Shown piece after piece: positions 32,370 through 40,816 of a stretch of 64,000 nucleotides of DNA. Each line of letters starts with the position of its first letter. The first letter of the stretch is position 1. Both the position numbers and the translations under genes were made by a program. The notes under the pieces were generated by a model. The model worked only from the letters and a program-made list of their open reading frames with translations, searched no databases and had not been told where the DNA came from. This DNA comes from Verrucomicrobiota bacterium (GTDB lineage: Bacteria > Verrucomicrobiota > Verrucomicrobiia > Limisphaerales > JACRJZ01), in NCBI GenBank assembly GCA_016219875.1, contig JACRJZ010000148.1, positions 96,619-160,618 on the forward strand, read 5' to 3'.

Positions 32370-34419
32370 TGTACGCTAGGAGGCCGTACCCGAATACCGT
32401 TGGTTCCCAACTCTGCGCTTCCGGGTAAGCGATACCCGCCCTCCACACTGCGGTAGTAATCTCAGTGTCGTAGGCCTCGCCATCAATCCACTCGTAATGA
32501 AGACGGTCGATCCATCCATGCTTCGTTGGGCCTCCGTAAGACGCCTTGGCGAATCCAACAAAGGCGGTCTTTTTGATCTGCGAGTTGTTGAATTGATCAA
32601 CGCCGGAGGGCGTTCCCGTTGCATCGGGGAATTCGCTGGAGGTCATTGCCGCATTGCACCCGGTGATCATGGTTGAAAACAGGCGCCGTCCATACTTCAC
32701 GGAATACGTGGTCCCAACAAATCCGTATGCATTGCCAAGGAGAGCGGCAATCTCCTTGGTCCTCAATCGAACAGTGAGATAATGGTCGGTACCAGGGATC
32801 ATATCGTTCGGGCTGCTGTGGCCATCGAAGAGCCATGAGCCAGTTATCGGATTCTTGAGCGCGTTAGTCAGGGCCAAGAGATCGTTGATTTGTGTCGCTT
32901 GCCTGATCGGGAACGGATCACTGCTGAAGTCAGCGTGGACCGTGTTGTACGCCTCGCGGCCAGACCCGATGATGTCGTCGTTCAAGTAGGCCGCCCAGTT
33001 CACGAGAACCGAAACATATGCGTTCATGTTCGCCAATCCGTTGTTGTAGCTGCTGTTCGGACACTCACCATACGAGATCACATATTTCCCCACGGTCACG
33101 CCGTGATCCACGAAGTTCGTGGTGAGAATTTTCCGCCCGGCAGAGGGCGTCAGCGAGAACACGTAGCCAGCGTCGTCCACGTGCTGCCCCGACAGGTCGG
33201 TGAAATTCCATTGGCGGCTGATACTCCCGTTGACCGACTGTCCGCTGGCCGTGTGCAGGAGTTCGCCATCGAGCCTGAAAACCTCAAACGTGTAGCTCTG
33301 CGGGCTGGTCGTGCTGTACTGAAGCGTGAGGGAGCCAGCCGCGGAATAGAGCGGCGAATAGTTTTGCATGGACACGTCGTTGGCGAAATTCAGAGTGACA
33401 CTCGCCCCGCCTTGATACGGCGCAACGTCGTCCGTGACGGAGTCGCCGTCGGTGTCCACGGGCACGCCCTCGTTCACCACCGCGACCCAGATTTCATGCT
33501 GGCCATTGGGAAACCAAGACGTCGGGAGGGTCGCCAGGCCGTTTTGTCCGGCCTGGATCACCCCGACCAGCACTCCGCCCACGTAAACCTTCACACTTGT
33601 CAGCGGCAGAATGTCCGTGACTCGGATTTGCAGCGGCACATCGCCATTCACGGTGGCTCCTGGCGCAGGCGACTCAATCGACACCGTCGGCCCGACGTAC
33701 TCATCCAGGTTCACGACCGTGTAGAAGCGCGTCGGCGCTGTGGCCGTTCCTTCAAACTCTTCGTTGGCCGCTTCCGCTTGAAAGACATCCACCAGCGTCC
33801 ACGTATTAAACGGATCGGGGTCCACGAAGTCTTTGGCGCCGATCCCATACACCGCGCCGGGAGTCATGTTGAACACGTCCAACAAGAATCCACTGGGCGG
33901 GTCGTAGATGATCCCAAGCGACAGCCCCTCATAGGTCAGCAGTGACATCGTCGTGCCACCGGTGTCCTGAGTGGCCGGGCGGTTGGCCTCTTCCCACGCT
34001 TGGGCTTCGGCGTGCATCTTCGCGTAGTCCATGCCCCGGTCGTCGTACACGAACTTCCCGCCACCGATGTCATAGAGAGGCCGTTCGGGAAACGGGTTGA
34101 ATGGCATCGGCGGCGGATTCGTGAGCTGCATCGAATAATAGGTTCCCTGCTTGCGGCTCGCGCGCCAGGTTGCTGCTTCGGCGGCTCGCTGGGCCGTGAT
34201 GGGATCAACCGGCGGGCGTGTCGCCGCCCGGGCGGCGACCGCCGCTTTCAGCTTCTCCGTGATTTCCTCCAGATGTTTGTTGCCTTCTTTGGCCCTGGCT
34301 CGCAACGCGGCCAGTTGTTCCGAGGTGAGTTGCGCGGCCGAGGCAGCGGTGACGAGAACTGCTCCTGCCAGCACTGTGAAGACAAACGAGGGCACCTTCC
34401 GACTGGTTCTCTTCTTCAT
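32350..34419 (-). CDS. Secreted caspase/gingipain-like protein with Ig-like domains
   Basis: 689 residues. Signal peptide (VPSFVFTVLAGAVLVTAASA), a helical Ala/Arg-rich segment with TSEQLAALRARAKEG, Ig-like strands (~245-330: VSIESPAPGATVNGDVPLQI), an FlgD-like Ig region (SRQWNFTDLSGQHVDDAGY) and a C-terminal clan-CD-like domain. The putative dyad is WLFDGHSSPND (His ~532) and FSTMITGCNAAM (Cys ~588), each after a hydrophobic strand. The same order (signal, helical segment, Ig-like, HG...GC) occurs in the broken gene 9138-11112, so these are paralogues. Proteolysis or self-processing on the cell surface is inferred; a substrate cannot be named. Confidence 0.75.
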   Translation of the reverse strand: MKKRTSRKVPSFVFTVLAGAVLVTAASAAQLTSEQLAALRARAKEGNKHLEEITEKLKAAVAARAATRPPVDPITAQRAAEAATWRASRKQGTYYSMQLTNPPPMPFNPFPERPLYDIGGGKFVYDDRGMDYAKMHAEAQAWEEANRPATQDTGGTTMSLLTYEGLSLGIIYDPPSGFLLDVFNMTPGAVYGIGAKDFVDPDPFNTWTLVDVFQAEAANEEFEGTATAPTRFYTVVNLDEYVGPTVSIESPAPGATVNGDVPLQIRVTDILPLTSVKVYVGGVLVGVIQAGQNGLATLPTSWFPNGQHEIWVAVVNEGVPVDTDGDSVTDDVAPYQGGASVTLNFANDVSMQNYSPLYSAAGSLTLQYSTTSPQSYTFEVFRLDGELLHTASGQSVNGSISRQWNFTDLSGQHVDDAGYVFSLTPSAGRKILTTNFVDHGVTVGKYVISYGECPNSSYNNGLANMNAYVSVLVNWAAYLNDDIIGSGREAYNTVHADFSSDPFPIRQATQINDLLALTNALKNPITGSWLFDGHSSPNDMIPGTDHYLTVRLRTKEIAALLGNAYGFVGTTYSVKYGRRLFSTMITGCNAAMTSSEFPDATGTPSGVDQFNNSQIKKTAFVGFAKASYGGPTKHGWIDRLHYEWIDGEAYDTEITTAVWRAGIAYPEAQSWEPTVFGYGLLAYNADESR

Positions 34420-34647
34420 GATTCCTGTTGTGGTTTGCTCGCGGGACCCGGCGGTCGCTGGCCGTCGAGTTACGCGAGTCTTTTCTTACCTAAGTGTTAT
34501 TGCAGGCGAGACACCTCACCTGCGCCTCCTCGACTCCAAACCGCCCGGCCTGAAGCCGACGAAAGGAGATGGCGTTGGATACCAGAAACGCCAGCCCGCA
34601 ACAAGAGGTTTTTCGCTTTTTTACCAGCGGTTTTTTACGGGTATCGC
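34420..34647. other. Intergenic stretch upstream of the caspase-like gene
   Basis: No gene or clear regulatory site seen. It should hold the promoter of the minus-strand caspase-like gene. A T-rich patch (34606-34636) lies near the end. Confidence 0.3.
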
Positions 34648-34810
34648 TCAACCTCCTGCTTTCTCCAAGCGCCGCGCCCCCTTCTTGACCAGCGCCATGA
34701 CGCGATGCCGGGCCAGACAGACCTGGGCGATGTTGACGCTCAAGGCGGCGGCCGTTTTCTTCGCGGGCCAGTGGTGTGGCCAGCCCTTCGCCGTGTGAAC
34801 AACCTCTGAA
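34648..34810 (-). pseudogene. Remnant of an ECF sigma factor (region 4)
   Basis: On the minus strand a ~50-codon open stretch ends at the TGA at 34648. It reads TAAALSVNIAQVCLARHRVM then ALVKKGARRLEKAGG, the pattern of the region-4 helix-turn-helix of ECF sigma factors (xxAxxLGxxxxQVYLAKHRV). Nothing like region 2 precedes it and no credible start exists, so it is read as a decayed 3' end. Confidence 0.5.
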
Positions 34811-34876
34811 TAACACCACCGGGAATCGCGTTGACTCTCTTCCTGGCCGTTTCAGCCTCTAGTCGGAATTGAAGAT

Positions 34877-37800
34877 ATGAAACGGCTTGCTCGCATCGCA
34901 TCATTTCTCGGCAACACCCTGGAGCGTTGCTCCTCCCGCCAAACCCCTTCTGGGCCCGTCCGCCCCGGCGGCGGCGCGACGGGACGGACACCCCGCGCCA
35001 AGCGGTGGCCTCGCGCTCCTCTGGCGCTTTGGCTCGCTCTCCTCACGACGTTCCTCTCCGCCTGCGGGTCACGACCAGACATTTCCAGCGGCGTGCAACT
35101 CGTCTTCACCGCGCCAGAGGTGGGGCCGACCACGACGTTCGAGTTGCGCTTCGACGACGTCATGGTCCGCCCGCAGGAAATCGGCGTCGAGGCGGCGGAG
35201 TCGCCGTTGGTGGTGTCGCCGGACCTTCACGGCCGCTTCACTTGGTTGAGCCAGCGCAGCGGCGTGTTCACACCAGACGAGCCGCCCACGCTCAACACCG
35301 CTTACCGCCTCACGCTCCGCGCCGGATTGCGCCGCGCCGACGGTCAGCCCTCGCGCGCGCAGTTGCAGCAAACGTTACGCACGCCGCCGTTCCGCGTCAC
35401 GGCGTCGCTGCCGCGCGAGGCGAGTCCGAACGCAGGCGCCACACCGGAGGTGAAACTCCTCTTCAACGCCCCCGTCAGCGCGGCAGCGGCCCACGCCTAC
35501 GCCGTCTTCCGTAACGCCACGGGCCGCACGATGGAGGCCGAAGTCCGCCAGGGCACTGAGGAAGAGCGCCCGTTGCAGTATGAACTGGGCGGGGCTCCGT
35601 CATTGGAGACGTGGCGCGGCGAGTTCTTCCACGCGCGCCGTCGCCAAGTCCGCTCCACGGAAGGAACCAATCCAGTGCCGAACCTTCTCCTCGTCACACC
35701 GCGAAAGCCGCTGTCCGTGGGCCAGGGCTGGCGGCTGGTCCTGTCGCGCGGCTTGCCCGCCAACCAAGGCTCGCTGCGCCTGCGCGCGGCGTTTGCGGTG
35801 CCCATCGGCGACGTCACGCCCTTCCTGGTGACCGCGTCGGCCGCGCACAACCAGCTTCACGACGGCAAGCGCCTCGACCTCTGGTTCTCCAAGCCGGTTT
35901 CGTCCGAGCTGATCGACACGCTGGGCGAATGGATCACCGTCACGCCGCGACCGGCCAACCTGTCGCTGGAATTGAGCGGCAGCAGAGTGGAACTGCGCGG
36001 CGGGTTTCATCTCGGCACGAACTACACACTCGTCGTCCGCGCCGGCCTGCCGGCCGAGGAGCCGTTCATGCTGGAGCGAGGCTACACGAACCAACTCCAG
36101 TTCGAGCCGGTGCCGCCGCGGCTCTACTTCCCGGAGTTCTCCGGCGAACAGTTGGCCGAGGGCAGCCGCGAGTTCCGGTTGATCACGGTCAACGTCCCTC
36201 ACGTGCGCGTGCGCGCCAAGCTGCTGGAACTGCCCACGCTCATTCATGCGCTGCGCGGCTACGCGGGCTACTTCAAGTCTGCACCCGGCTGGATTTCCAT
36301 GGAGCCGTACCAGGGCGTCGATTTCAACCTCGTGCCGGGGCGTACGATTTTTGAAAAGGAATTCCCAATCACCGCAGACACCGACGCGGCCTCGGTGCTC
36401 GCGCTCGATTGGGATGATCTGCTCGCCGGCCGCCGGGCGGGCGTAGTGTTCCTCGAAGCCGAGCGCGCCCGCCACGAAAGCGGTCGCGAGCCGCGTCTGG
36501 GCACGCAGGCGCTGATGCAGCTCACCGACTTGGGCGTGGTTTGGAAAAGCGCCGCAAGCCACGTCACCGCCTACGTGTTCTCGCACAGCAGCGGCAAACC
36601 GCTGCCCGGCGTCGCCCTGCGTCTGGCTTCCGATGAGAACGAGTTCCTCGCCGACGCGGCCCAGACCGACGCCCACGGCCTGGCCACGCTGCCCGCACCC
36701 ACCAACGCGCACTGGCTGGTCGCGCAACGCGGCGAGGATTTCCACGCCGTGCCGCTGCATCGACACAACATCCCGCTCTACTCGTTTCACCTGCCGGTCG
36801 CCTGGGACCGTGACGCGGAACCGGAACGCAAGATGATCCTCTTCAGCGACCGCGCCGTGTACCGCCCCGGCGAGACGTTGCATCTCAAAGCCATCGCGCG
36901 CGAATGGCGCGACGACCGCTTGATGATTCCAACGAACCGGACCGGCACCCTCCGCTGCACCGACGCGCGCGGACGCGAGTTCTTCGAGACGAACCTGGCC
37001 CTGAGCGCGCTGGGGTCGTGGGACATTTCACTGGCGCTGCCGCAAGGCCCACTTGGCCTTTACACCGCGCTGCTCAACGTGGCCGGCCACGAGTACTGGC
37101 ACTCGTTCCTGGTGCAGGAATTCCAGGCCAACGCCTTCGAAGTCGCGCTCAAGGCCCGGCCGAACTACTTCGCTGGCGACCGCATCGAAGTCCCGGTTTC
37201 CGCCCGCTACTTTTTCGGGAAGGACCTTTCGCGCGCCCAGGTCCGCTGGTCGGCGCAGGCGGAGGATGCCGAGTTCCGGCCGGCGGGTTTCAGCGAATTC
37301 ACTTTCGGCGCGGTGTTTCTCGAAAGCCATCCAGAGCGCGGCCCGTCCTCGCAGTCATTGCAGGGCGAGGCGGTGTTGACCGACAAGACGGGCCTCGTCC
37401 TCGCGCCCGATCTCACGGTCAACGCGCTGACCCCGCAGCCGCGCAAAGTGGAATTGCTCGCCGAGGTAACCGATCTGAACCAGCAGACCATTTCCCGTGC
37501 CGCGGAGTTCACGCTGCACGCCTCGGAGTTCTACCTCGGCTGGCGCGCGACTGAAACCGTGACCGTCGCGGGCCAGCCGTTGCCCCTTGAACTCGTCGCC
37601 GTGCGCGCAAACGGCCAGCCGTGGCCCGAACCGGTCAAGGCCACGCTCCGGCTCCAGCGGGTGGATTGGAACACGGTGCGACTTGAAGGCGCGGCTCACC
37701 GGCGCGCCTACCGAAGCGAACCGACGCTCACCAACCTTCTCGAACGAGACATCGTCGTGAAGCCGGCCACGATCCGCCGGTCAGATTCTCCGGAGGAAAC

Positions 37801-40800
37801 CGTCGTCGGCACCACGATCTCCGATCTCCTCGCCACGAACGCCGGCGCCTACGTCGTCGAAGTCCGCGCCACGGACCCAGCAGGCCGCGCGGTCTTGGCC
37901 TCCGCGCGATTCTATGTCTCAGAAACCACGAGCCTGGCCTGGGACTACCGCAACGAAGCGCAGATCGACCTCGTGCCCAATCAGACGACTTACCAAGCTG
38001 GCCAGACGGCGGAGATTCTGGTCAAGACGCCCCTCGGAGGCGACGCGCTCGTCACGGTCGAGCGCGAGTCGGTGCGGCGGTCGTTCATCGTGCATTTGGA
38101 AGGCAACGCGCCGCTCGTCCGCGTACCGGTCGAGGCCGGCGACGCGCCCAACGTCTTCGTGAGCGTCATTCCCATCCGCGGCGCGAGCGACAGCCCGAAG
38201 GAATTCAAGATGCCGGAATACCGCGTCGGCTATTGCCAGCTCACGGTGGACGACCCGCGCAGTCAACTCGTCGTCCGCGTCGAGCCGGCGGCCACAAACT
38301 ACCTCCCCGGCGCCGAAGTGCGTATCGCGGCCGTCGTGAAGGACTCCACGGGCGCGCCCGCTGCCGAAGCTGAAGTCACACTCTGGGCCGTCGATGAAGG
38401 CGTCCTCAGCCTGACGGAGTACGCGGTGCCGGACCCGCACGCGGTGTTCTTCGAGGCCCGGCGGCTCGCGGTGTGGAGCGGCATCTCGTTGCCGTTCCTG
38501 CTGAACGAAGACCCAGAACAACAGAATTTCCGCAACAAGGGCTACCTCATCGGCGATGGCGGCCGCGAGCGCCTGCAGAAGAATTTCCTTCCGTGTGCCG
38601 CGTGGTTCGCGGCACTGCGTACGGATCAGGACGGACGAATCTCCGTCCAGTTCACCGCGCCGGACAGCCTCACGCGCTATCGCATCATTGCCGTCGCGCA
38701 CACCGCGCGGAACCAGTTCGGGCGCGGCCAGTCGGGCTTCGAGATCAGCAAGCCGCTCATGCTCGAACCGGCCCTGCCGCGCTTCGCCAACGTGACCGAC
38801 CGCGTCCTCGCTCGCGCGGTTGTCCACAACCAGACGGCGGAACCGGGCTACGCGCTCGTGACGCTGGAGCTGGATGGCAAAGCGGGGCCTGATCCTTTTT
38901 CTGCGGATAGAGACGAAGCCGGTGGGGCGAGCGTACCCGCGAGCCGGGGCGGGCGCGATCCTCGACGGCTCGCGGGGACGCTCGCCCCACCAGCGCAGTT
39001 CATGGGCAGACGGCACGACGGGCAAGCGAGGGAAAACGCAACCGACCTCCTTTCCCGCACCGTCTCGGTTGCCGCCCACGGCTCTGCCGCCATTGAGTTC
39101 CCGCTCGCCTTCACCGCCACCGGCCCCGCGAAATGGATCTGGCGCGCCCGCTTCGCCGACGCCTCCGACTCGAAACTCGGAACTCGAAACCCGAAACCCT
39201 TCTTCACCGACTCCGTCCAAAGCACGATCGAGGTCGGCCACGTTGCGCCGCTGTTGCGCGAGATTCTTCTGGGCCGCGTCACCACCACGGAAACCAACCT
39301 GCTCGCGCACGCCAACCCGCAGCTTCTCGAAGGCGAAGGCCGCGTCACCGTCGTCGTGGCGAACACACGCTTGAGCGAGTTGGGCGAAGCCGCATCGCAA
39401 TTGCTGCACTATCCCTACGGATGCGTGGAGCAGACCAGTTCGAGCCTGCTGCCGTGGATTGTCCTTCGCCATTCGCCTGCCGCGCGTTTTCTGCGCCAGT
39501 GCCCGTCGGAGATCGACCAAGCCATTCGCGCCGGCGTGACGCGGCTGTTCTCCATGCAGACCAGTTCCGGCGGACTGGGCTATTGGCCGCGCGACCGCGA
39601 GCCGATGCTCTGGGGCAGCGCCTACGCGGGCGTCGTGCTGGCGCTGGCGGCCCGGCAAGGCGCGGCGCTGCCGAAAGAGGACTTCGACAAACTCCTCTCG
39701 TACCTGAGCAGCGAGTTGCGCGACACCGCTCGCGACGCCGGCTGGCACGACCGCTGCCTGGGCCTCTACGCCCTCGCCCTCGCCGGCAAAGCCGAGCCGG
39801 CCTATCACGAAGCGATGTTTCAGAAACGCGAGAAGCTTTCCGCCGAAGACCGCGCGCTGTTGGCGCTCGCTGTCCTGGAAACGAAAGGCCCGGCGGAGAT
39901 GGTGGACGAACTGCTCAAGCTCTCGCCGACCGCGCGCGTGGCCGGCGACGACGGCTTCGGCTGCTCCGCCAGGGTAACGGCGCTCCGGCTGCTGGCGTGG
40001 ACGCTGCATCGCCCCGGCGACGCCATCGTGGACCAGCTTGTGACGGACTTGATGGGCGGACGGCAACAAGCGCACTGGCTCACCACGCAGGGCAACGCTT
40101 GGGCCTTGCTCTCGCTCACCGAATACGCCGCGCGTGTCGAGGGCCAGCTTGGCGCGGCGGAAGGAACGCTCACGTTCGGCGCCGAGTCCGTGCCGTTCAA
40201 ACTCTCCGCGCAGGCCGCGGTGTTTGAACACACGTTCAAGCTCGGCTCCAACGCTACGGCCACGCCGCTGCGGCTCGCGAACTCAACGCCTTCACGGCTC
40301 TTCACACAGGTGCAACTCGAAACCCGCTCGAAGGTCACCCACCCGCCGCGACAGGACCGCGGCTTCGGCCTCCAGCGCAGCTTCGCCCGGCTCGACGACG
40401 ACAACCAGCCGCAGGAATTGCAGAACCTCCGCGTCGGCGACCGCGTGCTCGTGACACTGCGCCTTTCCGTGCGCGAGCCAGCGCGCTACTTGGTCATCGA
40501 CGACGCCCTGCCCAGCGTCTTTGAAGCGATCAACCCAGAGTTCAAGACGCAGCGGAGCCGAACCGCACTTCAGCCTCCTCCGCCCGGCGGCAGCTTCGAT
40601 GATCCGTGGTTCAGCAACTTCCGCGAGTTGCGCACGGATCGCGCGCTGTTCTTCCGCAACGAGGTCCCGCCGGGTAACTACTCTCTGCGCTACCTCGCTC
40701 GCGTCCGCGCTGCCGGCGTCGTGACCGCGCCGCCCGCGAAAGTGGAGGAGATGTACCACCCGGAACGCTGCGGGCTGACGGAGGCCGTGAGCGTGGAGGC

Positions 40801-40816
40801 GAAGCCGCTGCCATGA
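34877..40816 (+). CDS. Bacterial alpha-2-macroglobulin, lipoprotein with thioester
   Basis: 1979 residues. The lipobox is LSAC (Cys63) after a long basic leader. Macroglobulin-like domains follow with landmarks RAVYRPGETLHLKAIAREW (MG domain), LWAVDEGVLSLTEY and the thioester motif GCVEQTSS (Cys ~1516), so this is the thioester-bearing type that traps proteases covalently. The C-terminus has RTDRALFFRNEVPPGNYSLR. An in-frame hairpin repeat (38921-38991) puts about 25 foreign residues (GGASVPASRGG, LAGTLAPPA) in the domain before the thioester region, and another short repeat lies near 39172-39196. It overlaps pbpC by four bases; the pair is a known gene couple in which trapping and wall repair are thought to defend a breached envelope. 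Confidence 0.92.
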   Translation: MKRLARIASFLGNTLERCSSRQTPSGPVRPGGGATGRTPRAKRWPRAPLALWLALLTTFLSACGSRPDISSGVQLVFTAPEVGPTTTFELRFDDVMVRPQEIGVEAAESPLVVSPDLHGRFTWLSQRSGVFTPDEPPTLNTAYRLTLRAGLRRADGQPSRAQLQQTLRTPPFRVTASLPREASPNAGATPEVKLLFNAPVSAAAAHAYAVFRNATGRTMEAEVRQGTEEERPLQYELGGAPSLETWRGEFFHARRRQVRSTEGTNPVPNLLLVTPRKPLSVGQGWRLVLSRGLPANQGSLRLRAAFAVPIGDVTPFLVTASAAHNQLHDGKRLDLWFSKPVSSELIDTLGEWITVTPRPANLSLELSGSRVELRGGFHLGTNYTLVVRAGLPAEEPFMLERGYTNQLQFEPVPPRLYFPEFSGEQLAEGSREFRLITVNVPHVRVRAKLLELPTLIHALRGYAGYFKSAPGWISMEPYQGVDFNLVPGRTIFEKEFPITADTDAASVLALDWDDLLAGRRAGVVFLEAERARHESGREPRLGTQALMQLTDLGVVWKSAASHVTAYVFSHSSGKPLPGVALRLASDENEFLADAAQTDAHGLATLPAPTNAHWLVAQRGEDFHAVPLHRHNIPLYSFHLPVAWDRDAEPERKMILFSDRAVYRPGETLHLKAIAREWRDDRLMIPTNRTGTLRCTDARGREFFETNLALSALGSWDISLALPQGPLGLYTALLNVAGHEYWHSFLVQEFQANAFEVALKARPNYFAGDRIEVPVSARYFFGKDLSRAQVRWSAQAEDAEFRPAGFSEFTFGAVFLESHPERGPSSQSLQGEAVLTDKTGLVLAPDLTVNALTPQPRKVELLAEVTDLNQQTISRAAEFTLHASEFYLGWRATETVTVAGQPLPLELVAVRANGQPWPEPVKATLRLQRVDWNTVRLEGAAHRRAYRSEPTLTNLLERDIVVKPATIRRSDSPEETVVGTTISDLLATNAGAYVVEVRATDPAGRAVLASARFYVSETTSLAWDYRNEAQIDLVPNQTTYQAGQTAEILVKTPLGGDALVTVERESVRRSFIVHLEGNAPLVRVPVEAGDAPNVFVSVIPIRGASDSPKEFKMPEYRVGYCQLTVDDPRSQLVVRVEPAATNYLPGAEVRIAAVVKDSTGAPAAEAEVTLWAVDEGVLSLTEYAVPDPHAVFFEARRLAVWSGISLPFLLNEDPEQQNFRNKGYLIGDGGRERLQKNFLPCAAWFAALRTDQDGRISVQFTAPDSLTRYRIIAVAHTARNQFGRGQSGFEISKPLMLEPALPRFANVTDRVLARAVVHNQTAEPGYALVTLELDGKAGPDPFSADRDEAGGASVPASRGGRDPRRLAGTLAPPAQFMGRRHDGQARENATDLLSRTVSVAAHGSAAIEFPLAFTATGPAKWIWRARFADASDSKLGTRNPKPFFTDSVQSTIEVGHVAPLLREILLGRVTTTETNLLAHANPQLLEGEGRVTVVVANTRLSELGEAASQLLHYPYGCVEQTSSSLLPWIVLRHSPAARFLRQCPSEIDQAIRAGVTRLFSMQTSSGGLGYWPRDREPMLWGSAYAGVVLALAARQGAALPKEDFDKLLSYLSSELRDTARDAGWHDRCLGLYALALAGKAEPAYHEAMFQKREKLSAEDRALLALAVLETKGPAEMVDELLKLSPTARVAGDDGFGCSARVTALRLLAWTLHRPGDAIVDQLVTDLMGGRQQAHWLTTQGNAWALLSLTEYAARVEGQLGAAEGTLTFGAESVPFKLSAQAAVFEHTFKLGSNATATPLRLANSTPSRLFTQVQLETRSKVTHPPRQDRGFGLQRSFARLDDDNQPQELQNLRVGDRVLVTLRLSVREPARYLVIDDALPSVFEAINPEFKTQRSRTALQPPPPGGSFDDPWFSNFRELRTDRALFFRNEVPPGNYSLRYLARVRAAGVVTAPPAKVEEMYHPERCGLTEAVSVEAKPLP
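38921..38991. repeat. Repeat D1: hairpin inside the alpha-2-macroglobulin gene
   Basis: Arms GGTGGGGCGAGCGTACCCGC and the complement GCGGGGACGCTCGCCCCACC, with an inner palindrome GCGAGCCG/CGGCTCGC. The reading frame stays open. A second copy is at 57371-57440 between genes. Confidence 0.82.
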
